DNA of 64,000 bases from Acidimicrobiia bacterium. GTDB taxonomy: Bacteria; Actinomycetota; Acidimicrobiia; Spongiisociales; UBA11373. The position numbers and the translations under genes were made by a program. The DNA lies in NCBI GenBank assembly GCA_029263095.1, contig JAJCYA010000001.1:1-64000 (forward strand). The letters are read 5' to 3'. The notes beneath the pieces are model-generated. The model was given only the letters and a program-made list of their open reading frames with translations, made no database searches and was not told where the DNA came from. Within the stretch, counting starts at the first letter, position 1. Every line of letters starts with the position of its first letter. This document shows, piece after piece, positions 1 to 9,155 of the stretch.

Positions 1-389
1 GTTGGTGAATCCTGCCCTTTGGTGAGCCCGTACGTTGCGTTGTTCATCAGCACGTAGGTGAAAGCAGCATTGCGGCGGAATGCGTGGACCAGGTGCCCGG
101 CGCCGATCGCGTAGCCGTCTCCGTCCCCGCCGGCGGCGATCACAGTGAGCGTCGGATCGGCGAGGGCGGTCCCGGTGGCCGTCGGCAGCACTCTGCCGTG
201 CAGGGCGTGATAGCCATAGGCGCCCATGTTGTTCTGGATCGTTCCCGAACAACCAATCCCCGCCAGCACGATCGTCTCCGCCGGCGTGATCTCCAACTCC
301 CGCAACGCTGCGGTCATCGCACCCTGTACTCCGAAGTGGCCGCATCCTGCACACCAGATCGGGGGCTTCGGATCATATGTGGCCGTCAT
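1..389 (-). CDS. korB: 2-oxoacid:ferredoxin oxidoreductase, beta subunit (partial, C-terminus off the window)
   Basis: Thiamine-diphosphate subunit of a 2-oxoacid (2-oxoglutarate or pyruvate type) ferredoxin oxidoreductase, which oxidatively decarboxylates 2-oxoacids to acyl-CoA and passes electrons to ferredoxin. Only the first 129 residues are present. They start PKPPIWCAGCGHFGVQGA, the N-terminal Cys motif typical of KorB/PorB, and contain the TPP/Mg motif GDGDGYAIGAGH followed by NNATYGLTKGQ. The ATG at 389 overlaps the korA stop (ATGA), so translation is coupled. Substrate specificity cannot be read from this fragment; a Kor-type assignment follows from the fused gamma-alpha partner. Confidence 0.93.
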   Translation of the reverse strand, partial: MTATYDPKPPIWCAGCGHFGVQGAMTAALRELEITPAETIVLAGIGCSGTIQNNMGAYGYHALHGRVLPTATGTALADPTLTVIAAGGDGDGYAIGAGHLVHAFRRNAAFTYVLMNNATYGLTKGQDSP

Positions 390-2149
390 GTGGTCACCTC
401 CGCGGTGACTCGGTCGACGATCTCCCCCGGGCTGAACACCAGTCCGTCGGAACGGCGTACGCCGAGCATCCGGTCCAAAGGCACACCCGCCGCCGCCAGG
501 ATCTCCATGAGCTGGCCATCGTGGTTGTGCTCCACCACGAAGGTCATCCGGTGAGACGAGACGAATTCAACGGTTTCGTCCAGCACGGGGAACAGCGTGC
601 GAGGTTGCAGTCCTGCCACCGCGATCCCGTGCTCCTCGAGCCGCTCGGTCGCCTCCATCATCGGGGCTACCTCGAGTCCGACACCCAGAATCCCGAATTC
701 GGCGGACTCGCTCCCCCAGGTCCGTCCGGGCGGCAGGTCGCCAACAGCCGCTCCAATCTTTCTCATCCGCTTGTCAACCTGGCTGCGGCGGTTCTCGGGG
801 TTGGTTTCCACCTGACCCCACTCGTTGTGCTCGTTGCCTGTAACGAGACTCTCGCCGCCCGGCGTCCCGGGAAGCGCCCACGGCGACACCCCGTCATCTG
901 TCACCAGGTAGCGCCGATACTCACCGAGTCGCGCGACGTCCTCCGACGCGAGTCGCCTTCCACTTTCGACGCCAACCTCCAAATCAAACGGTGCAACGGT
1001 CGTCGCGTGCTGGGCAACAGCCTGGTCTATCGCGATGTAGACGGGGCATTGGAGCCGGCTGGCGAGATTGGTGGCCTCGACCGCGAGACGAAAGCAGTCG
1101 ACCGGGTCACCCGGCGTCAGCACGATCCGGGGAAAGTCTCCATTACCGCCATGCACGAGCATGCCGAGATCACTCTGCTCGGGCTTCGTCGGCATCCCGG
1201 TGGAAGGTCCGGCCCGTTGGCAGTCGACGATCACGAGCGGCACCTCCGCAGACCCGGCGTGGGACACCCCCTCCTGCATGAGAGAGATCCCCGGACCCGA
1301 CGTCGCCGTCATGGCGCGGGTCCCGGTGAGGGCTGCTCCGATCGCCATATTGACCGCCGACAACTCATCTTCGGCTTGCACCACCACCCCACCAAAACGC
1401 GCCAGATGCCGTTCGAGGAATTCGAGGATCTCAGTGGCTGGTGTTATCGGATATCCGGTAAAGAATCGACCGCCTGCGGCCATGAAGCCCAGGGCAAGCG
1501 CGTGATTGCCGGTGATGTTCAGATGCGAGTCGGCGTCGACGCTCCCCAGCTGCCACGGCGATGCTCCCTCGGACATGCCGTGTTCGTCGGCGAACCCGAA
1601 GCCATTTCGCAAGGCCGCCACATTGGCCTCACCCAATTGGACGGGAAGGCGGGAGAACCTCTCTTTCAGAGTCGCAGTCGCCTCGTCGTCGGTGACCCCC
1701 AAGACTCTCGTCAGCACTCCGAACGACAGGCTGTTCTTGTAGAGATCGCGCCGCAGATCGCGGATTGCCAGGCGCGCGAACGGCACCTCCAGCACCCGTA
1801 CCCCGGTACCCAAGCACTCGGAAGGGACGGGTCCGGCCGACGCATCGAAGATAACGATGCCATCTTCCGACACGCTGGGACCGATCTTTTCTACGGCCTC
1901 CTGATCAAAGGCGACGAGCAAGTCAATGGTGTCGTTCAGACCGCCTCTTTGGCGGTGAGAACCACGCAGTATCGCCGCAGCATGGCCACCCTTGATCCGT
2001 GACGCCACATTGCGAGCGGCGTACATGTGGAAGCCCCGCCCGGCAAGGATCCGGCTCAGGAGGGAGATGACCGTCAGTGAGCCGTCGCCTCCCTGGCCAG
2101 AGACTGCCACGGTGAGATCGGACAGTTCCCGGGTGGCGATCGACGTCAT
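386..2149 (-). CDS. korA: 2-oxoacid:acceptor oxidoreductase, fused gamma-alpha subunit
   Basis: 587 residues. The N-terminal about 190 residues are a gamma domain (SGQGGDGSLTV near the start, then RIKGGHAA). It is followed by the pyrimidine-binding alpha domain (GFMAAGGRFFTGYPITPATE, then TATSGPGISLM). This gamma-alpha fusion is the usual architecture of KorA. The protein pairs with KorB to make a CoA-dependent 2-oxoacid oxidoreductase in the cytoplasm. It overlaps the upstream Fe-S gene by four bases and korB by four bases, so three genes are co-translated. A 541-codon open frame lies antisense to it but carries no recognisable protein. Confidence 0.95.
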   Translation of the reverse strand: MTSIATRELSDLTVAVSGQGGDGSLTVISLLSRILAGRGFHMYAARNVASRIKGGHAAAILRGSHRQRGGLNDTIDLLVAFDQEAVEKIGPSVSEDGIVIFDASAGPVPSECLGTGVRVLEVPFARLAIRDLRRDLYKNSLSFGVLTRVLGVTDDEATATLKERFSRLPVQLGEANVAALRNGFGFADEHGMSEGASPWQLGSVDADSHLNITGNHALALGFMAAGGRFFTGYPITPATEILEFLERHLARFGGVVVQAEDELSAVNMAIGAALTGTRAMTATSGPGISLMQEGVSHAGSAEVPLVIVDCQRAGPSTGMPTKPEQSDLGMLVHGGNGDFPRIVLTPGDPVDCFRLAVEATNLASRLQCPVYIAIDQAVAQHATTVAPFDLEVGVESGRRLASEDVARLGEYRRYLVTDDGVSPWALPGTPGGESLVTGNEHNEWGQVETNPENRRSQVDKRMRKIGAAVGDLPPGRTWGSESAEFGILGVGLEVAPMMEATERLEEHGIAVAGLQPRTLFPVLDETVEFVSSHRMTFVVEHNHDGQLMEILAAAGVPLDRMLGVRRSDGLVFSPGEIVDRVTAEVTT

Positions 2150-3420
2150 GCGCCCTCCTCTGACTCGGCAGGCGGCGCCCCAGGTCCCGTCGTGTAGTAC
2201 GTCTTGGGATCCAGATGGCCCTGTTCGGTGCGCTCCGCCAGCGTTGGCATCTGTGCCGGAAGCGGACGGTTGATCTTCTTGTTCACCGACAGCTTGTCGA
2301 GCAGGAACATCCCGCGCGGTTCGTCGGTGAGGGGGCGTTCCACTATGACCCCCGCCGCCAGTGCCGCCTGATAGGCCTCGTGACCTCGCTCGGTTCTAAC
2401 GAGAACAAAAGTCCAGTCGTCGAGGCCAATTCCTCCGAACGCAATATCGGAGTTCTCGGCTCCGTAGTCGAGGCAGTACAGGCAGGCGGGGCGAGCAAAG
2501 TCTCGGTACTTCTTGAGAGAGGCCGTCTTGATTTCGCCGTCGTCGAGGCGCACCACCACCTTGCCCTTGATATTGATGTTGTCGATCCGGCTGCGAGGTT
2601 CACCGATCATCTCCCCAAGCTTGTCGAGGCTCTCATGCGTAAACGCCTCAGAGCAGAACAGGCCCATCACCAGCGCCACATTGGACCTGTACCAGTTGGC
2701 CATCTCCAAACGAATGCTGGAGTGCTGCTGGAGACGCATCCCGTCCACCTGGCAGGGGACGCCAACGACGGCGATCGGCGTCACATCACGCTTCATGGCC
2801 TCCTGTAGAGCCACCGTGTTGGGCGAGTAGGTATAGCGAGACGAGGCACAAGCCAAAACCGAGCCACGATCGGTGGCAAGACGGTGGGTTCCTATCTGAT
2901 TGTCCTCAGGCAAGACGTCGCCAAGTACGGCGCCGGCCAACTCACCTGTCTCGAGGGCGTGGATGAGCATGGCCGAGACCACTCCCCCGTCTTGGCCCCG
3001 CGCCAGAATCTCCGAGTCGGTTGCCCGGGCATACGCGCCGTATGCATAAGGCCCGAAGCCTTCATCAGTCACAGGCTCACGGAATCCGAGGAGGGAATCG
3101 AAATCCCGATCGGGAGGTCGAAGCACCGGACATACGTCGGCGCACAGCACGCAATAGACACAAGCATCGGTACGCGTGTCGATCGGCTGCTCATCGACAT
3201 AGTCGAAGACGTCCACCGGACATACGGTGAGACAGGAGGCACATCCAATGCACTTGCCTGCCGTGACCACCTCGTCCATGAGGAAGTCGACTGCCCGGAA
3301 GCCGCCACGATTGAGCTCGGTGCGCCATGCAAACGCCCACTCGTGCGGGTCGGCACCCCCACCCTTGAGCTCGCCATAGCGTTTCGATACGCGTTGGACC
3401 GTGGCATCGCGTGGTATCAC
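2146..3420 (-). CDS. FrhB/FdhB-like coenzyme F420 dehydrogenase beta-subunit family Fe-S flavoprotein
   Basis: 424 residues. A pair of 4Fe-4S motifs lies near residues 55-100 (CIGCASCLTVCP, then CVYCVLCADVCP). It is followed by the FrhB N- and C-terminal domains with GQDGGVVSAML and VGVPCQVDGMR and a conserved CLYCLDYGAENSDIAFGG. Members move electrons between FAD/Fe-S clusters and F420, ferredoxin or a partner enzyme. The gene is first in a coupled operon with korA and korB, so it is probably the electron-transfer partner of the oxidoreductase. Whether the carrier is F420 or ferredoxin is not visible. The start is GTG at 3420 with GGGAG upstream. Confidence 0.85.
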   Translation of the reverse strand: MIPRDATVQRVSKRYGELKGGGADPHEWAFAWRTELNRGGFRAVDFLMDEVVTAGKCIGCASCLTVCPVDVFDYVDEQPIDTRTDACVYCVLCADVCPVLRPPDRDFDSLLGFREPVTDEGFGPYAYGAYARATDSEILARGQDGGVVSAMLIHALETGELAGAVLGDVLPEDNQIGTHRLATDRGSVLACASSRYTYSPNTVALQEAMKRDVTPIAVVGVPCQVDGMRLQQHSSIRLEMANWYRSNVALVMGLFCSEAFTHESLDKLGEMIGEPRSRIDNINIKGKVVVRLDDGEIKTASLKKYRDFARPACLYCLDYGAENSDIAFGGIGLDDWTFVLVRTERGHEAYQAALAAGVIVERPLTDEPRGMFLLDKLSVNKKINRPLPAQMPTLAERTEQGHLDPKTYYTTGPGAPPAESEEGA

Positions 3421-3466
3421 TGTTCTCCCAGCATCGACGGTGTCTTCCCTCGCACGGACCGCTCGG

Positions 3467-3727
3467 TCACATCTCTAGAACGATTTGGCGTCCATCGGTC
3501 ACTTCATAGGTCCCGCAAGGAGCGTCGGCCACATATAGGCACACAGTGGCGGGATGCTCGGGGTGCCGATCGCTGAACTGAGCGCACCCGTCGCCATCGG
3601 TCACCACGCTGCTCCAGGTCGTCGATGCCGCCGGATACGCAAAACGTGCTCCGACTTCGACCCCGGGAACCGGGATTACCTCCCCATCGATCACCTGTAC
3701 CTCGAATACGAGCGACGTATCGACCAC
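3467..3727 (-). CDS. small protein of unknown function
   Basis: 86 residues from a GTG at 3727, chosen because AAGGAGAGG lies about eight bases upstream; a longer frame begins at 3763. The protein is acidic and beta-rich in appearance (VFEVQVIDGEVIPVPGVEV, then WSSVVTDGDGCAQFSD), resembling a single carboxypeptidase-regulatory-like or Ig-like beta sandwich. It has no signal peptide or catalytic motif. It lies upstream of the FrhB-kor operon, in the same direction and 46 bp away, so it may be transcribed with it. I do not recognise a family. Confidence 0.6.
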   Translation of the reverse strand: MVDTSLVFEVQVIDGEVIPVPGVEVGARFAYPAASTTWSSVVTDGDGCAQFSDRHPEHPATVCLYVADAPCGTYEVTDGRQIVLEM

Positions 3728-3880
3728 TATCCCCTCTCCTTGCAGCGATCGGGACGATCCCATTGAAGTACGGCAGGGCCCGATCCCGAAACCGCCGAAG
3801 GTCCCGAATGGTCTGGTCCATCCAGTGTTGCAAACCCCTCCTCAATATGCTGGACATCGAAACAGCACCAAGGAGCCACG

Positions 3881-5188
3881 ATGACCGGCAGCACCCCCTC
3901 GTACCTCTCCGGGTTCGGCAACGAGCACGCATCCGAGGCCGTCGCCGGCGCCCTCCCCATTGGGCAAAACAACCCTCAGAAGCCGCCACTCGGCCTCTAC
4001 GCGGAGCAGCTGAGCGGTACCGCCTTCACAGCTCCCAAGACCGAGAATCGCCGCACCTGGATGTACCGGATCCGCCCATCTGTGCTCCACGTCCACGACC
4101 TGGGCGAGGTCGATAACGGACTGATCCGCACAGCACCCATCCGCGAATCCGATCCGCCGATCGGGCAGCTGCGCTGGGACGCAGTTCCCATGCCCAACGA
4201 GTCTCTCACCTGGCTCGAGGGCCTCCGCACCATCGGGACCAACGGAGACGTCCACAGCCAGTACGGAATGGCGGCCCACATATACGTCGCAACAGAATCC
4301 ATGACCGATACGTACTGCTACAACGCCGACGGGGAGTTCCTCATCCTCCCTCAAACCGGGCGGCTTCGCGTCATCACCGAATGCGGCGTGCTGGAAGTCG
4401 AACCAGCCGAAATGTGCACCATTCCGCGCGGCATGAAGTTCCGCATCGAACTGCTCGACGGACCCAGCCGCGGCTACGTCTGCGAGAACTACGGGGCCTA
4501 CTTCGAGCTACCAGAACGGGGACCGATTGGGGCCAACGGAATGGCCAACGCTCGCGACTTCTTGGCTCCGACTGCAGCGTACGAAGACACCGACACCGCC
4601 TGCACACTGTTTGTAAAGTTCGATGGTCGCTTGTTCGCTTCCAATCTCGAGGCGTCACCGCTCGACGTGGTCGCGTGGCACGGGAATCACGTGCCCTACA
4701 AGTACGACCTCAGGCACTACAACACCATAGGTTCGATCTCGTTCGATCACCCCGACCCCTCGATCTTTACGGTCATGACCTCGAAGTCGGACAGGCCTGG
4801 TACCGCAAACATCGATTTCGTGATCTTCCCCGACAGATGGCTCGTAGCCGAACACACCTTCCGTCCGCCCTACTACCACAACAACATCATGAGCGAATTC
4901 ATGGGTCTCATCTACGGAATCTACGATGCCAAGCCTGACGGCTTCAACGCCGGTGGCATGAGTCTCCACAGTTCCTATTGGCCGCACGGACCCGACAACG
5001 AGGCATGGGAAGCTGCCACAGACAGCACCCTCGCTCCCGAGAAGCTCGTCGGGACACTCGCTTTCATGTTCGAAACCAGGTACCCACTGATCCCCACCCA
5101 ATACGCATCGACACTGCCCGCATTACAGGAGGATTACCAAGAAGTGTGGGCGAACCTGCGCCGAGGGTTCACGCCTGAGATCAGTTGA
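3881..5188 (+). CDS. hmgA: homogentisate 1,2-dioxygenase
   Basis: 435 residues, full length for the family. It opens the ring of homogentisate with O2 to maleylacetoacetate in tyrosine and phenylalanine breakdown. The sequence begins YLSGFGNEHASEAV and contains LRIRPSVLH-type and TIPRGMKF segments. The Fe(II) site region PYYHNNIMSEFMGLIYG carries the expected His and Glu ligands, and the C-terminus has SLHSSYWPHGPD. AAGGAG lies just before the ATG. It stands alone: no maleylacetoacetate isomerase, fumarylacetoacetase or HPPD is nearby. It converges with, and overlaps by eight bases, the histidine kinase gene. O2 use indicates an organism that respires oxygen at least part of the time. Confidence 0.97.
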   Translation: MTGSTPSYLSGFGNEHASEAVAGALPIGQNNPQKPPLGLYAEQLSGTAFTAPKTENRRTWMYRIRPSVLHVHDLGEVDNGLIRTAPIRESDPPIGQLRWDAVPMPNESLTWLEGLRTIGTNGDVHSQYGMAAHIYVATESMTDTYCYNADGEFLILPQTGRLRVITECGVLEVEPAEMCTIPRGMKFRIELLDGPSRGYVCENYGAYFELPERGPIGANGMANARDFLAPTAAYEDTDTACTLFVKFDGRLFASNLEASPLDVVAWHGNHVPYKYDLRHYNTIGSISFDHPDPSIFTVMTSKSDRPGTANIDFVIFPDRWLVAEHTFRPPYYHNNIMSEFMGLIYGIYDAKPDGFNAGGMSLHSSYWPHGPDNEAWEAATDSTLAPEKLVGTLAFMFETRYPLIPTQYASTLPALQEDYQEVWANLRRGFTPEIS

Positions 5189-6422
5189 GGGCGCCAAGTT
5201 CAAAGAGTGGGTCCTCGACAGGGTGGATCCCGTCCACAGTGAGGGCCCCAGGGTCGGCTCCCGCCGCCAAGGGAAGCCAGATGACGAACGACGAACCGAC
5301 CGCCGGAAGTGATGAAAGAGTCACCGTGCCCCCACCCGCTTCGGCGACCTGACGGACGATCGACAGTCCGAGGCCGGCGCGTTGCTCACCATGAAGCCGA
5401 CTGCGGTCCCGACCCCAATCCCGCTGAAAGACGAAACGATGGTCTGATTCGAGGATTCCCGGCCCTTCGTCGCGAATACCCACCCACGCCCATCCGTTCA
5501 CGGCGCCGGCCCCACATGTCACCGTCGAGCCCTCCGGAGCAAGTCGCACGGCATTCCCTGCAAGATTGCCGATCGCTGATCGCAGAGCTTCACGATCGGC
5601 GCGGACCTTGGGACCGCCATCGCCGAGCTGACCAAACTCGAGATGCCTCTTCTCCGCGGGAACTGCGAGTTCAGTGAGTGCCTCCCGGGCCAGTGCACCG
5701 AGATCAACCGGGGTGGCGCCGCCCTCCGGCAGCTCACGCCGGGCAAATCGCATCAGTCCGTCCACCGTGAGCGAAGTGCGATCGAGCGAACGTCGCAATA
5801 CCTCTGCGGTGGCCCGGAAGCTGTCCGTCGATGCGTCCTCGTCACCCAGAACTATGTCGAGGTTCATTGACATGGTCGCGAGCGGGTTGCGGAGTTCATG
5901 CGACACGTCCTGAATAAACCGCCGCTGCTCGTCCACGCCGTCCTCGACACGATCGAGCATCGCATCAAAGTTGTCGGCGAGATGCTTGAGCTCGTCGTTG
6001 GGTCCGACCATCCGGATACGCCGCGAGAGGTCAGACGCCTGGATCTCCTCCGCCGCCAGCACGATCTCGTCCACCGGACGCAGCACTCTTCCCGCGATGT
6101 ACCAGCCCGCTACGAGGCTGGCCGGAAGCAGGACCCCGAGCGTGATGAGGGATAGCTTGCGCAGCTGTGACAACGCCTCGGCGTTCGCCAACTGCTCGAC
6201 CGTCTCCAGAGATACCGAGTCAAGCCACACTGCTGCTCCGGGTTCCGACGAGACCCGGCGAATCTGGAGATCGGCAGTAACAGCATCTGCGTCGAGCGAC
6301 CGCGAAATGGTGAAGTTGATCGCTCCGACCACCAGCGCACCCAATCCGAACACCACAACCGTGTAGAGAACGGCCATCCGGACCCGGATCGATCGAAAGA
6401 ACGACTGTCGCCGCCCGTCCAT
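5181..6422 (-). CDS. membrane sensor histidine kinase
   Basis: 413 residues. Membrane segments lie at about 16-40 and 90-110 around a short extracytoplasmic loop, then a HAMP domain (RVLRPVDEIVLAAEEI). The phosphoacceptor helix is FIQDVSHELRNPLA, with the catalytic His. The ATPase domain has an N box (GNLAGNAVRLAP), a G1 box (IRDEGPGI) and a G2 box (GLGLSIVRQVAEAGGG). It pairs with the response regulator immediately upstream, overlapping it by ATGA. The sensed signal is unknown; the small sensor loop of about 50 residues gives no hint. Confidence 0.95.
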   Translation of the reverse strand: MDGRRQSFFRSIRVRMAVLYTVVVFGLGALVVGAINFTISRSLDADAVTADLQIRRVSSEPGAAVWLDSVSLETVEQLANAEALSQLRKLSLITLGVLLPASLVAGWYIAGRVLRPVDEIVLAAEEIQASDLSRRIRMVGPNDELKHLADNFDAMLDRVEDGVDEQRRFIQDVSHELRNPLATMSMNLDIVLGDEDASTDSFRATAEVLRRSLDRTSLTVDGLMRFARRELPEGGATPVDLGALAREALTELAVPAEKRHLEFGQLGDGGPKVRADREALRSAIGNLAGNAVRLAPEGSTVTCGAGAVNGWAWVGIRDEGPGILESDHRFVFQRDWGRDRSRLHGEQRAGLGLSIVRQVAEAGGGTVTLSSLPAVGSSFVIWLPLAAGADPGALTVDGIHPVEDPLFELGALN

Positions 6423-7108
6423 CAGGCGACCAACCGATACCCGCTACCGACCACCGTTTCGATCATCTGCGGCTGACCGGCTTCGGCCAACTTCTTCCTG
6501 AGTTTCGAGATCGTCACCCTCACCGTGTTGGTAAACGGATCGATGTTCTCGTCCCACACATGGTCCAGGAGGCGCTCGGCGGCCAATACCTCACCCGGGT
6601 GCAGCATGAAATAGCGAAGCAACGCAAACTCGCGAGCTGTGAGGTCGATCATTTCCCCGGCGGCCACCACTTCTTTGCGGCGCGGGTCCAAGCTCAACGG
6701 CCCCACTTCGACCAGCGCCCCGGTGTGATTCGAGCGACGCCTGCTGAGAGCACGCAACCGAGCAAGCAACTCTGCCAGGTCAAACGGCTTGACCAGGTAG
6801 TCGTCCGCGCCGTCGTCGAGTCCGGCCACGCGATCGGCAAGAGAATCGCGTGCAGTCAACATAAGCACGCGCGGGACATCGGAATCATCCACGCGAAGGG
6901 TATCTGCCTGAATGCGACGACATACCTCACGCCCGTCGATGTCGGGAAGGTTCAGATCGAGGCAAACGATGTCGTACGGGGCACCGCTCAGCTTGTCAAG
7001 CGCCTCTCCCCCGGTGAAAGCAACGTCTACCGCATAACCATCGCGCCGGATCCCCTCGGCGAGGGCTCGCGCCAGGTCGCGTTCGTCTTCGACAACGAGA
7101 ACTCTCAT
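6422..7108 (-). CDS. OmpR/PhoB-family response regulator
   Basis: 228 residues. The receiver domain carries acidic residues at VVEDERD, the phospho-acceptor in CLDLNLPDIDG and the Lys in YLVKPFDL. It is followed by a winged-helix DNA-binding domain (ARLRALSRRR linker, then TNTVRVTISKLRKKL and VGSGYRLV). First gene of a two-gene operon with its kinase; GGGAG lies ahead of the ATG. Target genes are not identifiable from this window. Confidence 0.96.
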   Translation of the reverse strand: MRVLVVEDERDLARALAEGIRRDGYAVDVAFTGGEALDKLSGAPYDIVCLDLNLPDIDGREVCRRIQADTLRVDDSDVPRVLMLTARDSLADRVAGLDDGADDYLVKPFDLAELLARLRALSRRRSNHTGALVEVGPLSLDPRRKEVVAAGEMIDLTAREFALLRYFMLHPGEVLAAERLLDHVWDENIDPFTNTVRVTISKLRKKLAEAGQPQMIETVVGSGYRLVA

Positions 7109-7241
7109 ATCGTCTCCCTTTCGGGCGGGACGCTAAGGAAACAAGGCTAAACGGGACGTAACCGAAATGGGACATCGGTCGCCGCCTCGGTCCGAATCCG
7201 GTCCCTCCGAGCCTGTGGTCGACAGGCAATCCTCTGCGCGA

Positions 7242-7269
7242 GAAGGGGCCCGCCGAAGCGGGCCCCTTC
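7242..7269 (-). terminator. strong hairpin terminator after the substrate-binding protein gene
   Basis: A perfect 12-bp stem, GAAGGGGCCCGC pairing with GCGGGCCCCTTC, closes a four-base loop that reads TTCG on the minus strand, a hyperstable tetraloop. It lies 35 bp downstream of the stop of the minus-strand gene at 7305 and upstream of the response-regulator promoter, so it insulates the two units. Confidence 0.85.
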
Positions 7270-7304
7270 TTCTTCACACGTTGAAGTGTGTATCGGATTC
7301 GACC

Positions 7305-9155
7305 TCAGAGGTCGACCCGGTACCACTGCTCCATGTTCCATGTGTGACCTGCCTGAGACGGGTTGTGCTTGTAGCCAGCCAACTCGTCGGCCCAGACGGC
7401 TCCCGGGTCGAGACGCTGATACAGCGGAATGATCACAACCTGATCGGCCAGGATCTCCTCAGCCTCATTGACCAGAAGCGTGAGCTCAGCCACATCCACG
7501 GTTGCATTCATCATGTCACGCAGCTGGGCAAACCGGGCCGTATTCTCATCGATGAGTGACGACGGTCCCTGGTTGAATCCATCAGGATCCTCACCTGTGA
7601 CCTCGGGGGTACCCCAGTGGTAGAAGTTGCCTCCACCCGGGGGCGGAGCCTCGGGGTCGAACAGGTCATGAGCCGAGACCAAACCGGCATAGCCGGGAGT
7701 CCCCAGCCAGGCCCACTCACCGAGATCCCAGTTACCAAAGTCGAGGGTCTCGCCGAAGAACAGCGAGGAATCCTCGAGCGCTATCTCGTAGCCGAGCCCG
7801 GCATCAGCGAACATCTCGATGAACAGCTGCGACAGTGTCACGCGAGCATCGTTGTTCGACGTTGTCGAGAAGACCGCTGTCGGTGGGTTGGTGTCGCAGT
7901 CGGTGTCGTCGCGGGCGCACAAGTCGGCCACGTAGCCAGCGGCTATCGCCGGGTCGTACTCGTACCGATCCCACGCATCCAACGACAGCGTCGGGCTGTA
8001 CGCGGTCACGTACGAACTCATCGGCTCGACCTGGCCCTTGAGGATCTCGTCCACAATCTTGGTCTTGTCGATGGCGTGCACGACTGCGCGCCGGTACTCG
8101 AGGAACATGTTGTACGAGTCCGGGTTTTTGGCAGCCCGATGATCACCGAACTGGAAGTTCAAGTGCTCCCAAATCGGACCCGACAGGACCTCCACCGAGG
8201 CGCCTTCACCCTGAAGTGACTGAAGATCCTCGATCGTTTCAATGCTCGGCGGCGGATTGATTGCATCGACCTCACGTGCCTTGAAGGCATTGATCAGGGC
8301 TGCGGTCTCGGGAATGAACCGGAAGATGATGGAATCGAGGTAAGGCAGCTGCTGCCCGGTCTCGGCATCGGTCTTCCAGTAGTTCGCGTTACGCGTCAGG
8401 CGAATGAACTCGCCCTTCTGCCACTGATCGAATTCGAACGGACCAGCCGACACCCACATGGTGTCGTTCCAGTCGTTGACGAAGTCCGAACCTTCCACAT
8501 CGTGCTTCGGAATCAGCACGCCGAAGATCAGCTCAGCCTGGAGCGTTGGCGTTGCCAGAGTGAACTCAAAGGTCTTGGCGCCAACCACGATCGACGCCGG
8601 ATCAATGTCTTCGTAGACGGTCCTGAGAATCGGCAGATCGGGATTCATGATGATGTTGTAGGTGTACTCGAAGTCATCCCCAGAAATGGGGGTGCCATCG
8701 GCCCACACGGCCTCGTCAAGAATCGTGTACCGAATGGTCTCGGTACCGTCTGCATTGATCGAAATACCGCCGTTGGTCACGGTCGGGAGCTCCGTCACGA
8801 CTTCCGGGATCAGCTCGAGGGTGAACCCATCGATGTCCTGGACGCCGGTCCAATACCCATTACCCACCAAGCTCACAATCGAGTTGTCACCACCTGGCAC
8901 AAACTGATTGAGGGTCGGCGGCTCCTGATCGTTGGCAACGATCGCCTCCCCACCGTAAGGCTTGCCTTCCGGAAGAGCAGGGGTCGTTGTTGGCGCTTGG
9001 GTGGTCGCCGTTGGCGTGGTCGTCGTGACCGTTGCCGCGGTCGTCGTCGTCTCCCCAAGCGTATCGCCACTGGAATCGTCGTCGCCGCACGCGGCCACGA
9101 CAAGGGCAAACGCCAAAAGGAGCGCGAGCCCACCCATTCGAGTGAAGCGCTTCAT
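7305..9155 (-). CDS. ABC transporter substrate-binding lipoprotein, family 5 (peptide/nickel type)
   Basis: 616 residues. It begins with a lipoprotein signal peptide (LLLAFALVVAACGDDDSS, lipobox AAC), then a Thr/Pro/Ala-rich linker of about 35 residues and an SBP_bac_5 fold. Family features include TIRYTILDEAVWADGTPISGDDF, VSAGPFEFDQW and FRFIPETAALINAFKAREVDA. Such proteins capture peptides, nickel chelates or other small ligands outside the membrane for an ABC importer. No permease or ATPase gene is adjacent, so this is an orphan binding protein that must share a transporter encoded elsewhere. Ligand unknown. Confidence 0.93.
   Translation of the reverse strand: MKRFTRMGGLALLLAFALVVAACGDDDSSGDTLGETTTTAATVTTTTPTATTQAPTTTPALPEGKPYGGEAIVANDQEPPTLNQFVPGGDNSIVSLVGNGYWTGVQDIDGFTLELIPEVVTELPTVTNGGISINADGTETIRYTILDEAVWADGTPISGDDFEYTYNIIMNPDLPILRTVYEDIDPASIVVGAKTFEFTLATPTLQAELIFGVLIPKHDVEGSDFVNDWNDTMWVSAGPFEFDQWQKGEFIRLTRNANYWKTDAETGQQLPYLDSIIFRFIPETAALINAFKAREVDAINPPPSIETIEDLQSLQGEGASVEVLSGPIWEHLNFQFGDHRAAKNPDSYNMFLEYRRAVVHAIDKTKIVDEILKGQVEPMSSYVTAYSPTLSLDAWDRYEYDPAIAAGYVADLCARDDTDCDTNPPTAVFSTTSNNDARVTLSQLFIEMFADAGLGYEIALEDSSLFFGETLDFGNWDLGEWAWLGTPGYAGLVSAHDLFDPEAPPPGGGNFYHWGTPEVTGEDPDGFNQGPSSLIDENTARFAQLRDMMNATVDVAELTLLVNEAEEILADQVVIIPLYQRLDPGAVWADELAGYKHNPSQAGHTWNMEQWYRVDL

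Noticed and set aside
377-2002. 541-codon open frame antisense to korA
   Set aside because: Arg/His/Gly-rich shadow translation with no family features, lying opposite an unmistakable KorA.
8985-9060. Threonine-codon repeat in the substrate-binding protein gene as a microsatellite
   Set aside because: It is the linker between lipobox and domain, common in actinobacterial lipoproteins, with mixed codons.
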